From positions 251,184 through 315,183 of the forward strand of contig NZ_BNCG01000001.1 in the NCBI RefSeq assembly GCF_014656355.1: DNA of 64,000 bases, in the 5' to 3' direction. The notes under the pieces are model-generated. The model worked only from the letters and a program-made list of their open reading frames with translations, ran no database searches and was not told the DNA's origin. This DNA comes from Camelimonas fluminis. GTDB taxonomy: Bacteria; Pseudomonadota; Alphaproteobacteria; Rhizobiales; Beijerinckiaceae. Below, in pieces: positions 54,945 through 64,000 of the stretch (position 1 is its first letter; each line of letters begins with the position of its first letter). The position numbers were made by a program, and so were the translations under genes.

Positions 54945-55443
54945 CAGAGAATCGGAGCTCCCGTACTCGCTAGGCGTATTATTGCGGCGAAGCCCTTCGC
55001 TTCAGGCCTGACTCACGCCAAAACCTGGCCACAAGCCTGCCACGTTGCCTGTGAAAGACCACAATGTGGCGGAGGGCGCAATGTTCGGACCCACGCCCCC
55101 TGTGCGGCATTTGTGCACAAGAATAGTTCCAGACTGCACAGGCGTCACCTGGGGGCGGTCATGATGGCGTGTCCTGGCTTTTCCCTGGCTTTTCCTTGAC
55201 AGGGCCTTAACGGCGTGGCCCAAACGCCAACTGCTGCTGCCCGGCGCCGCCGGACGGCCTAGCCCGCGACGCCGCGGGCCCCGAAAAACCTGACCGCACC
55301 AGCATGTTATAGACGCTGGCGTGGTTTACGGATCTGAGATGTCCGCCGGCTCAATTCCGCCGACCCTGGCGCCGGCCTGGCGGCGATGCTTGCGGGAATT
55401 TCAGATCCGTAAACCATACTGGCGGCGGAACAAGAGGTTGAGC
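54945..55443. other. Divergent intergenic region ctaC / ialB-family gene
   Basis: 499 bases. It contains a direct repeat of CCTGGCTTTTC (55173-55183 and 55184-55194), followed by CTTGACA, and the long inverted repeat at 55323-55415. Promoters for both sides are expected here. No additional gene is supported. Confidence 0.5.
55323..55415. repeat. Perfect 15-bp inverted repeat in the ialB leader
   Basis: GGTTTACGGATCTGA (55323-55337) is repeated in inverse as TCAGATCCGTAAACC (55401-55415), 63 bases apart; one more pair (55322 with 55416) and a few inner pairs extend it. The repeat ends 28 bases before the ialB start. There is no T-run, so this is not a simple terminator. Confidence 0.85.
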
Positions 55444-56004
55444 ATGATGGACGCCTTCGTCGGCAGAAGAGATATGGGCCCGCTACGCGCGACCGTCGGC
55501 CGGATCGGGCGGGCGCTTTTCGCAGGCGCGGGCGTGACGGCGCTGGCCGTGGCCGGCGTCGGACCCGTCCAGGCCCAGGGGGTGGTGAAGCAGAGTTTCG
55601 GCGACTGGCAGTTGCGCTGTGAGAAGCCGGCCGGCGCCAGCGCCGAGCAGTGCGCCCTGGTGCAGAACGTCGCCGCCTCGGACCGGCCGAACGTGACGCT
55701 GCTGGTGATCGTGCTGAACACGGCTGACGGCAAGGGGCGGCTTCTGCGCGTGCTGGCGCCGCTCGGGGTGCTGTTGCCGGCGGGACTGGGACTCAAGATT
55801 GACCAGAGCGACGTGGGGCGCGCCGGCTTCGTGCGCTGCCTGCCCACGGGTTGCGTCGCGGAGGTCGTCATGGACGACAATCTTGTCAACCGTCTCAAGG
55901 CAGGCAAGATCGGCACGTTCGTCGTCTTCCAGACGCCGGAAGAGGGAATTGGCGTTCCGGTGACGCTGAACGGCCTGGACAAGGGGCTGGAAGCCCTGAA
56001 ATGA
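55444..56004 (+). CDS. Invasion associated locus B (IalB) family protein
   Basis: A 186-residue secreted protein of the IalB family, named from Bartonella but widespread in free-living alphaproteobacteria with unknown function. It has a signal peptide ending near PVQAQ, then the family start SFGDWQLRCEKPAG, and two Cys pairs (C59/C70 and C132/C137, the latter in RCLPTGC). A disulfide-bonded periplasmic beta protein is likely. ATG 55444 follows GAGGTTGAGC; the upstream frame from 55321 crosses the inverted repeat and is not used. The next gene starts nine bases after its stop. Confidence 0.87.
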   Translation: MMDAFVGRRDMGPLRATVGRIGRALFAGAGVTALAVAGVGPVQAQGVVKQSFGDWQLRCEKPAGASAEQCALVQNVAASDRPNVTLLVIVLNTADGKGRLLRVLAPLGVLLPAGLGLKIDQSDVGRAGFVRCLPTGCVAEVVMDDNLVNRLKAGKIGTFVVFQTPEEGIGVPVTLNGLDKGLEALK

Positions 56005-56012
56005 GGGGTGGC

Positions 56013-56654
56013 ATGACTACTGCGGGGCACAAGGCAGCAAAAACCATGGTCGCTGGCGGCGCGCCGGCGCGCCGGCGTTGGTTCGGCGCCCTGGCGGCGA
56101 CGGCGGCGGTGGGCTTCGCTGTCATGGCCAGCGCCACGACGGCGCGGGCGGATCTGGTCAAGGATCTTCTCGGCGTTAATCCGTTCGCCAGCGAATCGTC
56201 GCGCGATGGTCTGCGCCCTGGCGTGATCGTCGATGAATCGGGCGAGGAGATTTTCTGCCCGCGGGTCGACGTGTTCGATAACGGCGCCACCGTGCGCCGG
56301 GGCGAGGGAGCCGGCCTTTCTTACCAGATGACCATCGCCAATCTGGCGCGCGAATGCCAGCGGACGCAGGATGGTCGCATCGAGGTCAACGTCGGCGTGG
56401 ACATCCGGGCGCTGTTGGGTCCCTCAGGACGGCCAGGCCGCTTCTCCTCGCCGGTGACCATTCAGGTGCGTCGGGGCGACGCCATTATCTCGCGCGTTAC
56501 CCGGCAGATTTCAGTCGCCATTCCCGCTGGCGAGGCCAACGCCATGGCCACTATCGTCGAGCGGGGCATCCAGCTACCCGAGAACACCAACGATTTGCTG
56601 ATCGAGGTCGGTTTCGGCGGAGCCGCGCCCAAGGCGCGCAAGCGGGGACGCTAA
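56013..56654 (+). CDS. Conserved secreted protein, function unknown
   Basis: A 213-residue protein with an N-terminal signal (RRRWFGALAATAAVGFAVMA, cleavage near ATTARA). The mature part has EIFCPRVDVFDNGATVR, then SYQMTIANLARECQ and VNVGVDIRALLGPSGRPG with a regular beta pattern (VTIQVRRGDAIISRVTRQIS), like proteins seen in many alphaproteobacteria. Two Cys could form a disulfide. GAGGGG precedes ATG 56013. It is the second gene of the ialB unit and is followed by a strong terminator. Confidence 0.8.
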   Translation: MTTAGHKAAKTMVAGGAPARRRWFGALAATAAVGFAVMASATTARADLVKDLLGVNPFASESSRDGLRPGVIVDESGEEIFCPRVDVFDNGATVRRGEGAGLSYQMTIANLARECQRTQDGRIEVNVGVDIRALLGPSGRPGRFSSPVTIQVRRGDAIISRVTRQISVAIPAGEANAMATIVERGIQLPENTNDLLIEVGFGGAAPKARKRGR

Positions 56655-56710
56655 AGCCGCCCCGCGTGCATGACGCAGCCGCGCGCATCGCTGTCCGCCC
56701 TTGCTGTTGA

Positions 56711-56748
56711 CGCCGCCCCGACCCCGCCGGTCGGGGCGGCGTTTTTTT
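56711..56748 (+). terminator. Rho-independent terminator after the ialB unit
   Basis: 13-bp perfect stem CGCCGCCCCGACC (56711-56723) with GGTCGGGGCGGCG (56729-56741), loop CCGCC, then seven T. It insulates the following glycine-controlled operon. Confidence 0.93.
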
Positions 56749-56840
56749 GAGGCGTGTGTGATCACTCTTTGAGCACGGCCGCCTTGCAGACGATTGACAG
56801 GCCCCTGGCCGGCGTCGCACCCTCAGGGCAGCCGATGATC

Positions 56841-57118
56841 CCCGCGGGAGAGATCGGAGTGGGCTGGATCGGTGGTTTGACCCCCCTGGTTCCAGCCCCG
56901 GCCCGACGCCGAAGGCGCAACCGCCCCGGAAACGCTCAGGCAAAAGGACCGCGCGGGAGCTGGCGCTCTGGAAAGCGGATGGTTCGCCATCCCACCGAAG
57001 GGCGTAACCCGCGCCGGGCAACGCGTCGCAAGAACGCGAAGCGCCGGCGCAGATCGTCAGGAAGCCACGACGGTTTCCGGCGGGGGGAAATCTCTCAGGT
57101 TCGGGGACAGAGGGGGCG
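56841..57118 (+). ncRNA. Tandem glycine riboswitch
   Basis: Two glycine aptamers in series, upstream of gcvT. Aptamer 1 (about 56841-56960) has GACGCCGAAGGCGCAACC and CGCTCAGGCAAAAGGACCG. The short linker has CTCTGGAAAGC (56966-56976), typical between the two domains. Aptamer 2 (about 56977-57118) has CCACCGAAGGGCGTAACC and ATCTCTCAGGTTCGGGGACA GAGGGGG near its end; it has an enlarged stem-loop between these. In this class glycine binding turns on expression of cleavage genes. The expression platform lies between 57119 and 57175. Confidence 0.92.
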
Positions 57119-57175
57119 CAATGGGTCCGTCACTGGCGGAGCCGCGCCCTGTTGTCCGCAAGGAGCCTGTTACAC

Positions 57176-58354
57176 ATGACGTCGGCGTCACCCGAAAACC
57201 CAAATCCCGCCCACCCCCTGCCTGGCGCCTCAGGCGAGGCGCCGTTGCTGCGCACGCCGTTGTATCTGCGGCATCAGGCGCTGGGCGCGCGCATGGTCCC
57301 CTTCGCCGGCTACGCCATGCCGGTGCAATATCCCGAGGGAATCATCGCCGAACATCTGCACGTGCGCGCGGCGGCCGGGCTGTTTGATGTCTCGCACATG
57401 GGCCAGGCCTGGCTGACCGGACCCGGACATGAGGCCACGGCGCGCGCCCTGGAGGCGCTGGTTCCCGCCGATATCCTTGGCCTGGCGCCTGGCCAGCAGC
57501 GTTACGCGCTGCTGCTCAACGCCCAGGGCGGCGTTCGCGACGACCTGATGGTGGCGCGGCCTGCCGATCCCATGGCCGACGGCCGGCTGTTTCTCGTCGT
57601 TAACGCGGCCTGCAAGGAGCAGGACTGGCTGCATATCGCCGGCGCCTTGCCCGAGGGCGTGTCGCTGGAGGTCGAAGACCGGGCGTTGCTGGCCCTGCAG
57701 GGCCCGCAAGCCGCGGCAGTCATGGCTGGTCTCGCCCCGGACGTTGTGGAGCTGCGCTTCATGGACGTGACCGAGACGCGGATCGCCGGCATCGACATTC
57801 GCGTCAGCCGCTCCGGCTACACCGGCGAGGACGGCTTCGAAATCTCCGTCGCCAATGACGACGCCGGCGCCCTGTGGGATCTGCTGCTGACGGCGGCGCA
57901 GGTGAAGCCGGCCGGGCTGGGGGCCCGGGATTCGCTGCGGCTTGAGGCCGGGCTTTGTCTCTATGGTCATGACCTCAATCAGGAAATCTCGCCCGTCGAA
58001 GCGGCGCTGACCTGGTCGATCGGCAAGCGCCGCCGCGCTGACAAGGATTTTCCCGGCGCCATCCGCGTCACGGAGGAGATCGCTCGCGGTCCGCTGCGCA
58101 AACGCGTCGGTCTGCTGCCAGAAGGGCGGGCGCCCGTGCGCGAGGGCGCGCAGATCTTTGACGACGCGGGCGAACTGGTCGGCGAGGTGACCTCCGGCGG
58201 CTTCGGCCCCAGCGTCGGCGCGCCGGTGGCCATGGGCTATGTGGTCAGCGAGTTCGCCAGGCCTGGCGCGCGGGTGCATGTGGCGCTGCGCGGACGCAAG
58301 GTGCCGGCGGCTGTCACGCCGATGCCGTTCACGCCGCATCGCTACCGGCGGTGA
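57176..58354 (+). CDS. gcvT: Glycine cleavage system aminomethyltransferase (T protein)
   Basis: Transfers the methylene group from the H-protein-bound intermediate to tetrahydrofolate, releasing ammonia. The 392-residue protein has LRHQALGARMVPFAGYAMPV with QYPEGIIAEHLHVR near the start, LFDVSHMGQ, the folate-binding SRSGYTGEDGFEISV and RDSLRLEAGLCLYGHDL, and the C-terminal barrel with RVGLLPEGRAPVREGAQI. ATG 57176 follows AGGAG by ten bases. It is the first gene of the riboswitch-controlled gcvT-gcvH-gcvPA-gcvPB operon. Confidence 0.96.
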   Translation: MTSASPENPNPAHPLPGASGEAPLLRTPLYLRHQALGARMVPFAGYAMPVQYPEGIIAEHLHVRAAAGLFDVSHMGQAWLTGPGHEATARALEALVPADILGLAPGQQRYALLLNAQGGVRDDLMVARPADPMADGRLFLVVNAACKEQDWLHIAGALPEGVSLEVEDRALLALQGPQAAAVMAGLAPDVVELRFMDVTETRIAGIDIRVSRSGYTGEDGFEISVANDDAGALWDLLLTAAQVKPAGLGARDSLRLEAGLCLYGHDLNQEISPVEAALTWSIGKRRRADKDFPGAIRVTEEIARGPLRKRVGLLPEGRAPVREGAQIFDDAGELVGEVTSGGFGPSVGAPVAMGYVVSEFARPGARVHVALRGRKVPAAVTPMPFTPHRYRR

Positions 58355-58559
58355 TGGCGGGCGCCGGCAGGCGCCTCCCCTGCTTCATGTTCCTGACGCG
58401 GAGCCGCGTCAGTTTTGCCCGGGACCACGACAGACATGCCTTCCAGGCGGGGCTCCAGGCGCGGAGCCTGGTCTGGCGGGCGACGGATGAACGCATTCGC
58501 CGCGGCCAACGCGCGTCTGGCGGAATGCTTGCAGAAACAATGCTTGAGGGAGCAGCAGC

Positions 58560-58937
58560 ATGGCGGATACGCGCTACACAAAGGATCACGAATATATCCG
58601 CGTCGCGGACGGGATCGGCGTCGTCGGCATCACCGACTACGCCCAGCAGCAGCTTGGCGACATCGTCTTTGTCGAACTGCCTGAGGTGGGGCGGAGCTTT
58701 GGCCAGGGCGACGAGGCGGCGGTGGTCGAAAGCGTCAAGGCCGCCAGTGAGATCTATGCGCCCGTCGGCGGCGAGGTGGTCGAGGTCAACGCCGCCATCG
58801 AGGGCGAGCCGGCGGTGGTCAATGAGGACCCGGCGGGGCGCGGCTGGTTCCTGAAGCTGCGCATCGCTGACGCCGCCGAACTGGGCGGGCTGATGGATGA
58901 AGGCGCCTACCGGGAATATGTGGCGACCCTGGGCTGA
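58560..58937 (+). CDS. gcvH: Glycine cleavage system H protein
   Basis: Lipoyl carrier of the glycine cleavage system, 125 residues. The lipoylated Lys is K60 in [17 protein letters not shown]; the preceding [20 protein letters not shown] and the C-terminal [15 protein letters not shown] are family hallmarks. The gap to gcvT is 205 bases, containing a GC-rich hairpin but no evident second promoter; GAGGGAGCAGC precedes ATG 58560. Confidence 0.96.
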   Translation: MADTRYTKDHEYIRVADGIGVVGITDYAQQQLGDIVFVELPEVGRSFGQGDEAAVVESVKAASEIYAPVGGEVVEVNAAIEGEPAVVNEDPAGRGWFLKLRIADAAELGGLMDEGAYREYVATLG

Positions 58938-58987
58938 AGGCCGGGGCGCAAACCAGAACAGGGTCAGGGTCGGGTCGGAAAGGACTG

Positions 58988-60352
58988 ATGATGCGATATC
59001 TGCCGTTATCCGGGGCGGATCGGGAAATCATGCTGGAGCGCGTTGGCGTCCGCGCCGTCGATGCGCTGTTCGCTGACGCGCCGGCGGATCGCCTGCTTGA
59101 CGAAGCGCCGGATCTGCCGCGCCGCAAGGGCGAGATGGCGGTGGAGCGGGAATTGGGCGGCCTCGCCGCCCGTAATCTCAGCGCCGGTTCGGTTCCGTTT
59201 TTCCTCGGGGCCGGGGCCTACCGCCACCATGTGCCGGCGACCGTTGATCACCTGATCCAGCGGTCGGAATTCCTGACCAGCTACACGCCCTACCAGCCGG
59301 AGATAGCCCAGGGCACGTTGCAATATCTGTTCGAGTTCCAGACCCAGGTGGCGGCGCTCACCGGCATGGAGGTCGCCAACGCCTCCATGTACGACGGCTC
59401 CACCGCCTGCGCCGAGGCGGTGCTGATGGCGCAGCGCATCACCCGGCGCAAGCGGGCGGTGCTCTCCGGCGGTCTGCATCCGCATTACGCCGATGTGACC
59501 CGCACCGTCTGCGGCTTCGCCGGCGACAGCATCACGAGTCTGCCGCCGGATGTCGCCGCCAGCGAGGACATCATCAGCCAGATCGGCCCCGACGCCTCGT
59601 GCGTGGTGGTGCAGAGCCCGGACGCGTTCGGCAATCTGCGCGACCTGGCGCCGATCGCCGACGCGGCGCACAGGGCAGGGGCGCTGCTGGTGGTCGTCGT
59701 GACGGAAGCGGTGTCGTTCGGTTTGCTGCAATCGCCGGGCGCGCAGGGCGCCGATATCGTCGTGGCCGAGGGCCAGTCGATCGGCAATGCGCTCAATTTC
59801 GGCGGACCCTATGTGGGCCTGTTCGCCGCCCGGTCGAAATTCGTGCGCCAGATGCCTGGCCGCCTGTGCGGCGAGACCGTGGACGCTGAAGGCCGGCGCG
59901 GCTTCGTGCTGACCCTGTCGGCGCGCGAGCAGCATATCCGCCGTGACAAGGCCACCTCGAACATCTGCACCAATTCGGGCCTGTGCTGCCTGGCCTTCAC
60001 CATTCACATGACGTTGCTCGGCGGCCACGGCCTGCACCAGCTCGCCCGCATCAACCACGCCAACGCCGTGGCTCTGGCCGACAGGCTGGCGGCGCTGCCA
60101 GGCGTGACGGTGCTGAACCGCAGCTTCTTCAACGAATTCACCGTGAAGCTGGCCGGGCGCGACGCCGCGGAGGTGGTGGAGCGGCTGGCGGCGCGGGGCA
60201 TACTCGGCGGCGTCCCGGTTTCACGCCTGCTGCCGGGCGCCGGACTTGACGACCTGCTGCTGGTCGCCAGCACGGAAGTGAACACGGATGAAGATCGCGC
60301 CGCCCTTGCCGACGCGCTTGCCGCTGTCCTTGGGGAGATCGTCTCATGCTGA
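58988..60352 (+). CDS. gcvPA: Glycine dehydrogenase (decarboxylating) subunit 1
   Basis: N-terminal half of the P protein, which decarboxylates glycine using PLP; 454 residues. It has [54 protein letters not shown] and [20 protein letters not shown], all typical of the split form. PLP lysine is in GcvPB. Start is ATG 58988 or 58991. It overlaps gcvPB by seven bases, so the two halves are probably made in equal amounts. GcvP is usually one chain of about 950 residues in many Rhizobiales. Confidence 0.95.
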   Translation: MMRYLPLSGADREIMLERVGVRAVDALFADAPADRLLDEAPDLPRRKGEMAVERELGGLAARNLSAGSVPFFLGAGAYRHHVPATVDHLIQRSEFLTSYTPYQPEIAQGTLQYLFEFQTQVAALTGMEVANASMYDGSTACAEAVLMAQRITRRKRAVLSGGLHPHYADVTRTVCGFAGDSITSLPPDVAASEDIISQIGPDASCVVVQSPDAFGNLRDLAPIADAAHRAGALLVVVVTEAVSFGLLQSPGAQGADIVVAEGQSIGNALNFGGPYVGLFAARSKFVRQMPGRLCGETVDAEGRRGFVLTLSAREQHIRRDKATSNICTNSGLCCLAFTIHMTLLGGHGLHQLARINHANAVALADRLAALPGVTVLNRSFFNEFTVKLAGRDAAEVVERLAARGILGGVPVSRLLPGAGLDDLLLVASTEVNTDEDRAALADALAAVLGEIVSC

Positions 60353-61923
60353 GCCGTCAGGGTCGTCCCACCATTCCGGACGCCGCCGCTCCGGACGCCG
60401 CCAGCGCGGCGGAGCATCACACCTTTACCGGCAATCGCGCCCTGCAACAGATTGAGCCGTTGCTGTTCGAGATCGGCTCGACCGAACGCTGCGGCGTCGA
60501 TCTGGACGAGCCGGCGCCGTTCACCGCGCGGCTCGGCGGACTGGAGGCGGCTGCGCCGGTCGATCTGCCGGCGCTGTCCGAGCCGGAGACCATGCGCCAT
60601 TTCGTGCGCCTGTCGCAGAAGAACTATGGCATCGACACCGGCATGTTTCCGCTGGGCTCCTGCACCATGAAGCACAATCCGCGCCTCAATGAGCGGATGG
60701 CGCGACTGCCAGGTTTCGCCGACGTGCATCCGTTGCAGCCGGTCGCCACCGTGCAGGGGGCGCTGGCGGTGATGGACCAGCTGGCGCATTGGCTGCTGAC
60801 GCTGACCGGCATGCCGGCGGTGGCGTTGTCGCCCAAGGCAGGCGCGCATGGCGAACTGCTTGGGCTGATGGCGATCAAGGCCGCCATCGCGGCGCGGGGC
60901 GAGGGGAAAACGCGCGACGTCGTGCTGGTTCCCGAATCCGCCCACGGCACCAATCCGGCCACCGCCGCACTGCTGGGCTTCAGGGTGAAATCCGTGCCGG
61001 CGCGCGCCGACGGCGCCGTGCATCTGGATGACGTCGCCGGCCTGCTCGGGCCAGACGTCGCCGCCATCATGCTGACCAACCCCAACACCTGCGGTCTGTT
61101 CGAGCCGCAGATTGTTGAGATCGCGGCGGCGCTGCACGCGGCGGGCGGCTACTTCTATTGCGACGGCGCCAATTTCAACGCCATCGTCGGCAAGGTTCGC
61201 CCCGGCGACCTCGGCGTCGACGCCATGCACATCAACCTGCACAAGACCTTTTCAACGCCGCACGGCGGCGGCGGCCCCGGGGCCGGGCCGGTGGTTCTGT
61301 CGGAGCGGCTGGCCCCGTTCGCGCCGGTTCCGTTCGTCCGCAAGGGCGCTGACGGCCAGCTTGCGCTGGTGGAGCAGGCGGGAGAGGGAAGTGCGGCGCA
61401 GGCGTTTGGCCGCCTGACCGCATTCCATGGCCAGATGGGCATGTATGTGCGGGCGCTGTCGTTCATGCTGTCGCACGGCGGCGAGGGACTGCGTCAGGCG
61501 TCGGAGGACGCGGTGCTCAACGCCAATTACGTGCGCGCTTCCCTGGCCGACCTGCTGACCGCGCCTTTCGGCGACCGGCCCTGCATGCATGAGGCGCTGT
61601 TTGACGACGCCTGGCTGAAGGACACCGGCGTGACGACCCTGGACATCGCCAAGGCGTTGATCGACGAGGGGTTCCACCCGATGACGGTGTATTTCCCGCT
61701 CGTGGTCCATGGGGCGATGCTGATCGAGCCGACCGAATCGGAATCGAAGGTCTCGCTGGACCTGTTCATCGCGGCGATGCGCGATCTGGCGATGGCGGCG
61801 AAGCGGGGCGACGTCGCCCGTTTCACCGGGGCGCCGCGCCATGCGCCGCTGCGACGGCTGGACGAGACCCGCGCCGCGCGCCAGCCTGTTCTGCGCTGGA
61901 CGCGGCCGCTACCGGTTGCCTGA
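60346..61923 (+). CDS. gcvPB: Glycine dehydrogenase (decarboxylating) subunit 2
   Basis: C-terminal half of the split P protein, 525 residues. It bears the PLP lysine, K300, in [20 protein letters not shown], and the family motifs [42 protein letters not shown] and NPNTCGLFE. The first 40 residues extend slightly beyond typical GcvPB starts. It overlaps gcvPA by seven bases. The operon has no obvious downstream terminator before 62100. Confidence 0.95.
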   Translation: MLSRQGRPTIPDAAAPDAASAAEHHTFTGNRALQQIEPLLFEIGSTERCGVDLDEPAPFTARLGGLEAAAPVDLPALSEPETMRHFVRLSQKNYGIDTGMFPLGSCTMKHNPRLNERMARLPGFADVHPLQPVATVQGALAVMDQLAHWLLTLTGMPAVALSPKAGAHGELLGLMAIKAAIAARGEGKTRDVVLVPESAHGTNPATAALLGFRVKSVPARADGAVHLDDVAGLLGPDVAAIMLTNPNTCGLFEPQIVEIAAALHAAGGYFYCDGANFNAIVGKVRPGDLGVDAMHINLHKTFSTPHGGGGPGAGPVVLSERLAPFAPVPFVRKGADGQLALVEQAGEGSAAQAFGRLTAFHGQMGMYVRALSFMLSHGGEGLRQASEDAVLNANYVRASLADLLTAPFGDRPCMHEALFDDAWLKDTGVTTLDIAKALIDEGFHPMTVYFPLVVHGAMLIEPTESESKVSLDLFIAAMRDLAMAAKRGDVARFTGAPRHAPLRRLDETRAARQPVLRWTRPLPVA

Positions 61924-62247
61924 CGGCGCGCCCTGTCGGTAAGCCAGCGGCGATGCGAAGGTTCGCGCCTTCGCGCCCCTTTCATGGCGCGCGGCATGGC
62001 GCCAAACTTGGGCGCCTTCCGGCCAGGCGGCATCGTCTGGTTGACCAGAACGCGCTCAAAGCAGGAAAACTGGAATGTTTTCGGATCCATATGATCGGAA
62101 CGCGCTCCAGTGAGGACATGTGGGCGCCGTCCGTCGCCGTTGTTGCTTCCTGGTGGGAGCGCCGCGTTGGCGAGGCCGGGGCCAAATGGACAATATGGGG
62201 AAGGCCCGGTCAGACCGGGCATTTGCTCCGAGGTGGGAGAGAAACAG
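61924..62247. other. Intergenic region between gcvPB and the CoA ligase gene
   Basis: 324 bases with a repeat-like element (about 62047-62112): GAACGCGCTC occurs at 62047-62056 and again at 62098-62107, around a TTTTCGGATCC centre, resembling a Rhizobiales dispersed repeat. A hairpin-like CCCGGTCAGACCGGG lies at 62204-62218. No gene is supported. Confidence 0.5.
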
Positions 62248-63813
62248 ATGACAGGCCAGTCAGCCGAATTGCTGGCGCGCGATTTCAGCCTGATTACCGA
62301 TCTGGTCAGGGCGCATGCGCAGGAACGTCCGGAAGCGCGGGCGGTGGTCCACAAGGACCGTAGCCTGACCTACGCACAGTTCGACGCCGAGATCGATCGC
62401 GTCGCCGCCACCCTGCAACAGGCCGGGCTGACGGTGGGCGACCGCATCGCCGTCTGCGCCATGTCGTCGATTCCTTACGCCGTGACTTTCCTTGGCGCCC
62501 TGCGCGCTGGCGTGGTGGTGACGCCGCTGGCCCCATCCTCCACCCGCGAACAGCTGCAGGGCATGGTCGCCGACTCCGGCGCCAGGATCTTCTTCGTCGA
62601 TACGCCGATCACCGGGCAGCTTGGCCCATTTGACTGGTTCGGCGGCCAGCTGGTGGCGCTGGACGACGCCGCCCCGGGCAAGCCCTGGTCGTCATGGCTG
62701 GCGGCGGAGGGCGCGCGTCCCGCTCCGGTGGAAATTCCGCCAGCGACGCCGTTCAACATCATCTATTCGTCCGGCACCACCGGCCTGCCCAAGGGCATCG
62801 TCCAGTCGCATCGCATGCGCTGGGCCCACGTGCAGCGCGGCGCCAATTTTGGCTATGGCCCGGATTCAATCACCATCGTCTCCACGCCGCTGTATTCCAA
62901 CACGACGCTGGTGAGCTTTTTGCCGACCCTGACGCTGGGCGGAACCGTGGTGCTGATGGAGAAGTTCGACGCGCACGGCCTGCTGGAGCTGGCGCAGCGC
63001 GAGCGCGCCACCCACGCCATGCTGGTGCCGGTGCAATACAAGCGCATCATGGCGTTGCCGGATTTCGACAGCTTCGACCTGTCGTCGTTTGTCATGAAGT
63101 TCTGCACCAGCGCGCCGTTCCACGCCGACATCAAGGCCGATGTGCTGAAGCGCTGGCCCGGCGGGCTGATCGAGTTTTATGGCATGACCGAAGGCGGCGG
63201 CGGCTGCTCGCTGGCGGCGCACCTGTTCCCGGACAAACTGCACACGGTTGGCCGCCCGAATGAAGGCCACACCATTCTGCTGCTCGATGACAACGGCCAG
63301 GCGGTGGGGCCGGGCGAGATCGGCGAAATCGTCGGCCATTCGCCCACGGCGGTGATGAACGAGTATCACAACCAGCCAGGCAAGACGCAGGAAGCCGAGT
63401 GGATCCACCCGGACGGCCGCCGCTTCATCCGCACCGGAGACGTGGGCCGGTTCGACGAGGACGGCTTCCTGACGCTCATGGACCGCAAGAAGGACATGAT
63501 CATCACCGGCGGCTTCAACGTCTACCCGAGCGATATCGAAGCCTTGCTGCACGCTCACCCGGATCTGACCGACGTGGCCGTGGTCGGCGTGCCGTCCGAC
63601 GCCTGGGGCGAAACGCCTGTGGCCTTCGTGGTCGCCGCGCCGGGCAAGACCGTGCAGGGCGCCGATATCCGCGCCTGGGCCAACGAGCGGCTTGGCAAGG
63701 TGCAGCGCATCGCCGACGTGGTGGTGACCGACGCCCTGCCGCGCAGCGCCATCGGCAAGATCCTGAAGCGCGAATTGCGCGACGGCTGGGTGGCGCAGCA
63801 GCCCGCCGCCTGA
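62248..63813 (+). CDS. Class I adenylate-forming enzyme, acyl/aryl-CoA ligase family
   Basis: A 521-residue AMP-binding enzyme that activates a carboxylic acid as an acyl-adenylate and then a CoA thioester. The P-loop-like motif is YSSGTTGLPKGIVQSH; the adenylation core continues with EFYGMTEGGGG, RTGDVGRFDEDGFLTLMDR and MIITGGFNVYPSDIEALL, and the catalytic C-terminal Lys is in SAIGKILKRELRD. Substrate cannot be told: long-chain or aromatic acids are both plausible. ATG 62248 follows GGGAGA; the frame continues upstream to 62110 without support. It is monocistronic, with a terminator at 63949-63983. Confidence 0.9.
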   Translation: MTGQSAELLARDFSLITDLVRAHAQERPEARAVVHKDRSLTYAQFDAEIDRVAATLQQAGLTVGDRIAVCAMSSIPYAVTFLGALRAGVVVTPLAPSSTREQLQGMVADSGARIFFVDTPITGQLGPFDWFGGQLVALDDAAPGKPWSSWLAAEGARPAPVEIPPATPFNIIYSSGTTGLPKGIVQSHRMRWAHVQRGANFGYGPDSITIVSTPLYSNTTLVSFLPTLTLGGTVVLMEKFDAHGLLELAQRERATHAMLVPVQYKRIMALPDFDSFDLSSFVMKFCTSAPFHADIKADVLKRWPGGLIEFYGMTEGGGGCSLAAHLFPDKLHTVGRPNEGHTILLLDDNGQAVGPGEIGEIVGHSPTAVMNEYHNQPGKTQEAEWIHPDGRRFIRTGDVGRFDEDGFLTLMDRKKDMIITGGFNVYPSDIEALLHAHPDLTDVAVVGVPSDAWGETPVAFVVAAPGKTVQGADIRAWANERLGKVQRIADVVVTDALPRSAIGKILKRELRDGWVAQQPAA

Positions 63814-63948
63814 AACGCGAGGCGAGGTCTGTCCGCTTCGGAGCGGTCCTGGTTCCTGTTCAACCGGAAACCTGCTCCGTCGCGGCGACTGATCCGCCTC
63901 CTTCGCGCTGGCGCATTGACGGGCCAGCCAGACAGTCGCCCCGGAACC

Positions 63949-63983
63949 GCCGTCGCCCCGGAATGCCGGGCGACGGCTTTTTT
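63949..63983 (+). terminator. Rho-independent terminator after the CoA ligase gene
   Basis: 10-bp stem GCCGTCGCCC (63949-63958) with GGGCGACGGC (63968-63977), followed by six T. Confidence 0.92.
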
Positions 63984-64000
63984 GTGCGCGTCCCTGTCAG

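Noticed and set aside
55321..55443. N-terminal extension of the IalB-family protein through the inverted repeat
   Set aside because: The signal peptide and GAGG ribosome site fit ATG 55444; the extension would disrupt the export signal.

Overview
The window is high-GC DNA of an alphaproteobacterium, most probably a member of the Hyphomicrobiales (Rhizobiales). The evidence is gene content and order: the aa3 oxidase cluster (ctaC-ctaD, then ctaB-coxF-ctaG-ctaE-DUF983-SURF1-thrC), the kefB/ispH-thrB-rnhA-peroxiredoxin block, the nucleotidase-DUF4170-acyltransferase-waaA-lpxK-DUF2093 lipid A block, a DUF4170 gene, an IalB-family gene, and degenerate intergenic repeats of the type scattered through Rhizobiales genomes. 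No tRNA, rRNA, CRISPR array, prophage, transposase or plasmid function was seen. The genus cannot be fixed by eye.

Layout. 1-6.4 kb: the 3' end of mutL, rsmD, a very large RluB-type pseudouridine synthase with disordered Arg/Gly/Phe-rich arms, divergent tadA, and a DUF21/CBS membrane protein. 6.5-9.9 kb: a two-gene ABC transporter with a duplicated permease and an ATPase carrying a C-terminal AAA-associated domain; no binding protein is present and a structured leader precedes it. 10-13.8 kb: small secreted proteins, a tyrosine phosphatase and a small protein behind gshA. 13.9-19.8 kb: gshA, rsmE, a small secreted Cys protein, ubiA and a CysQ/IMPase-like phosphatase. 20-26.1 kb: DUF4170, DUF374 acyltransferase, waaA and lpxK (outer-membrane lipid A-Kdo assembly), then DUF2093 and xseA. 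26.3-34 kb: a more accessory stretch with serA (terminator in its leader), ogt, TRAP permeases DctQ/DctM without DctP, an M20 peptidase, slyX, a VOC protein and a probable Tat-exported DsbA-like protein. 34.2-42 kb: purD, a Kef-type antiporter, ispH-thrB-rnhA, a 1-Cys peroxiredoxin and yqgE. 42.4-46.2 kb: a large membrane PAS-GGDEF-EAL protein whose EAL domain looks inactive, then a RimJ-like acetyltransferase. 46.3-55 kb: thrC and the complete cytochrome c oxidase biogenesis and structural cluster. 55.3-56.7 kb: an IalB-family protein behind a long inverted repeat, and a second secreted protein. 56.8-61.9 kb: a tandem glycine riboswitch controlling gcvT-gcvH-gcvPA-gcvPB. 62-64 kb: an acyl/aryl-CoA synthetase and its terminator.

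Most of the window is housekeeping. I see no obvious new defence or mobile system. The best leads are regulatory or architectural: the leader and missing binding protein of the duplicated-permease ABC transporter, the terminator in the serA leader, the disordered arms of RluB, the degenerate EAL domain, the inverted repeat before ialB, and the orphan TRAP permease pair. Starts were moved inward from the longest reading frame where a ribosome binding site or family alignment demanded it.
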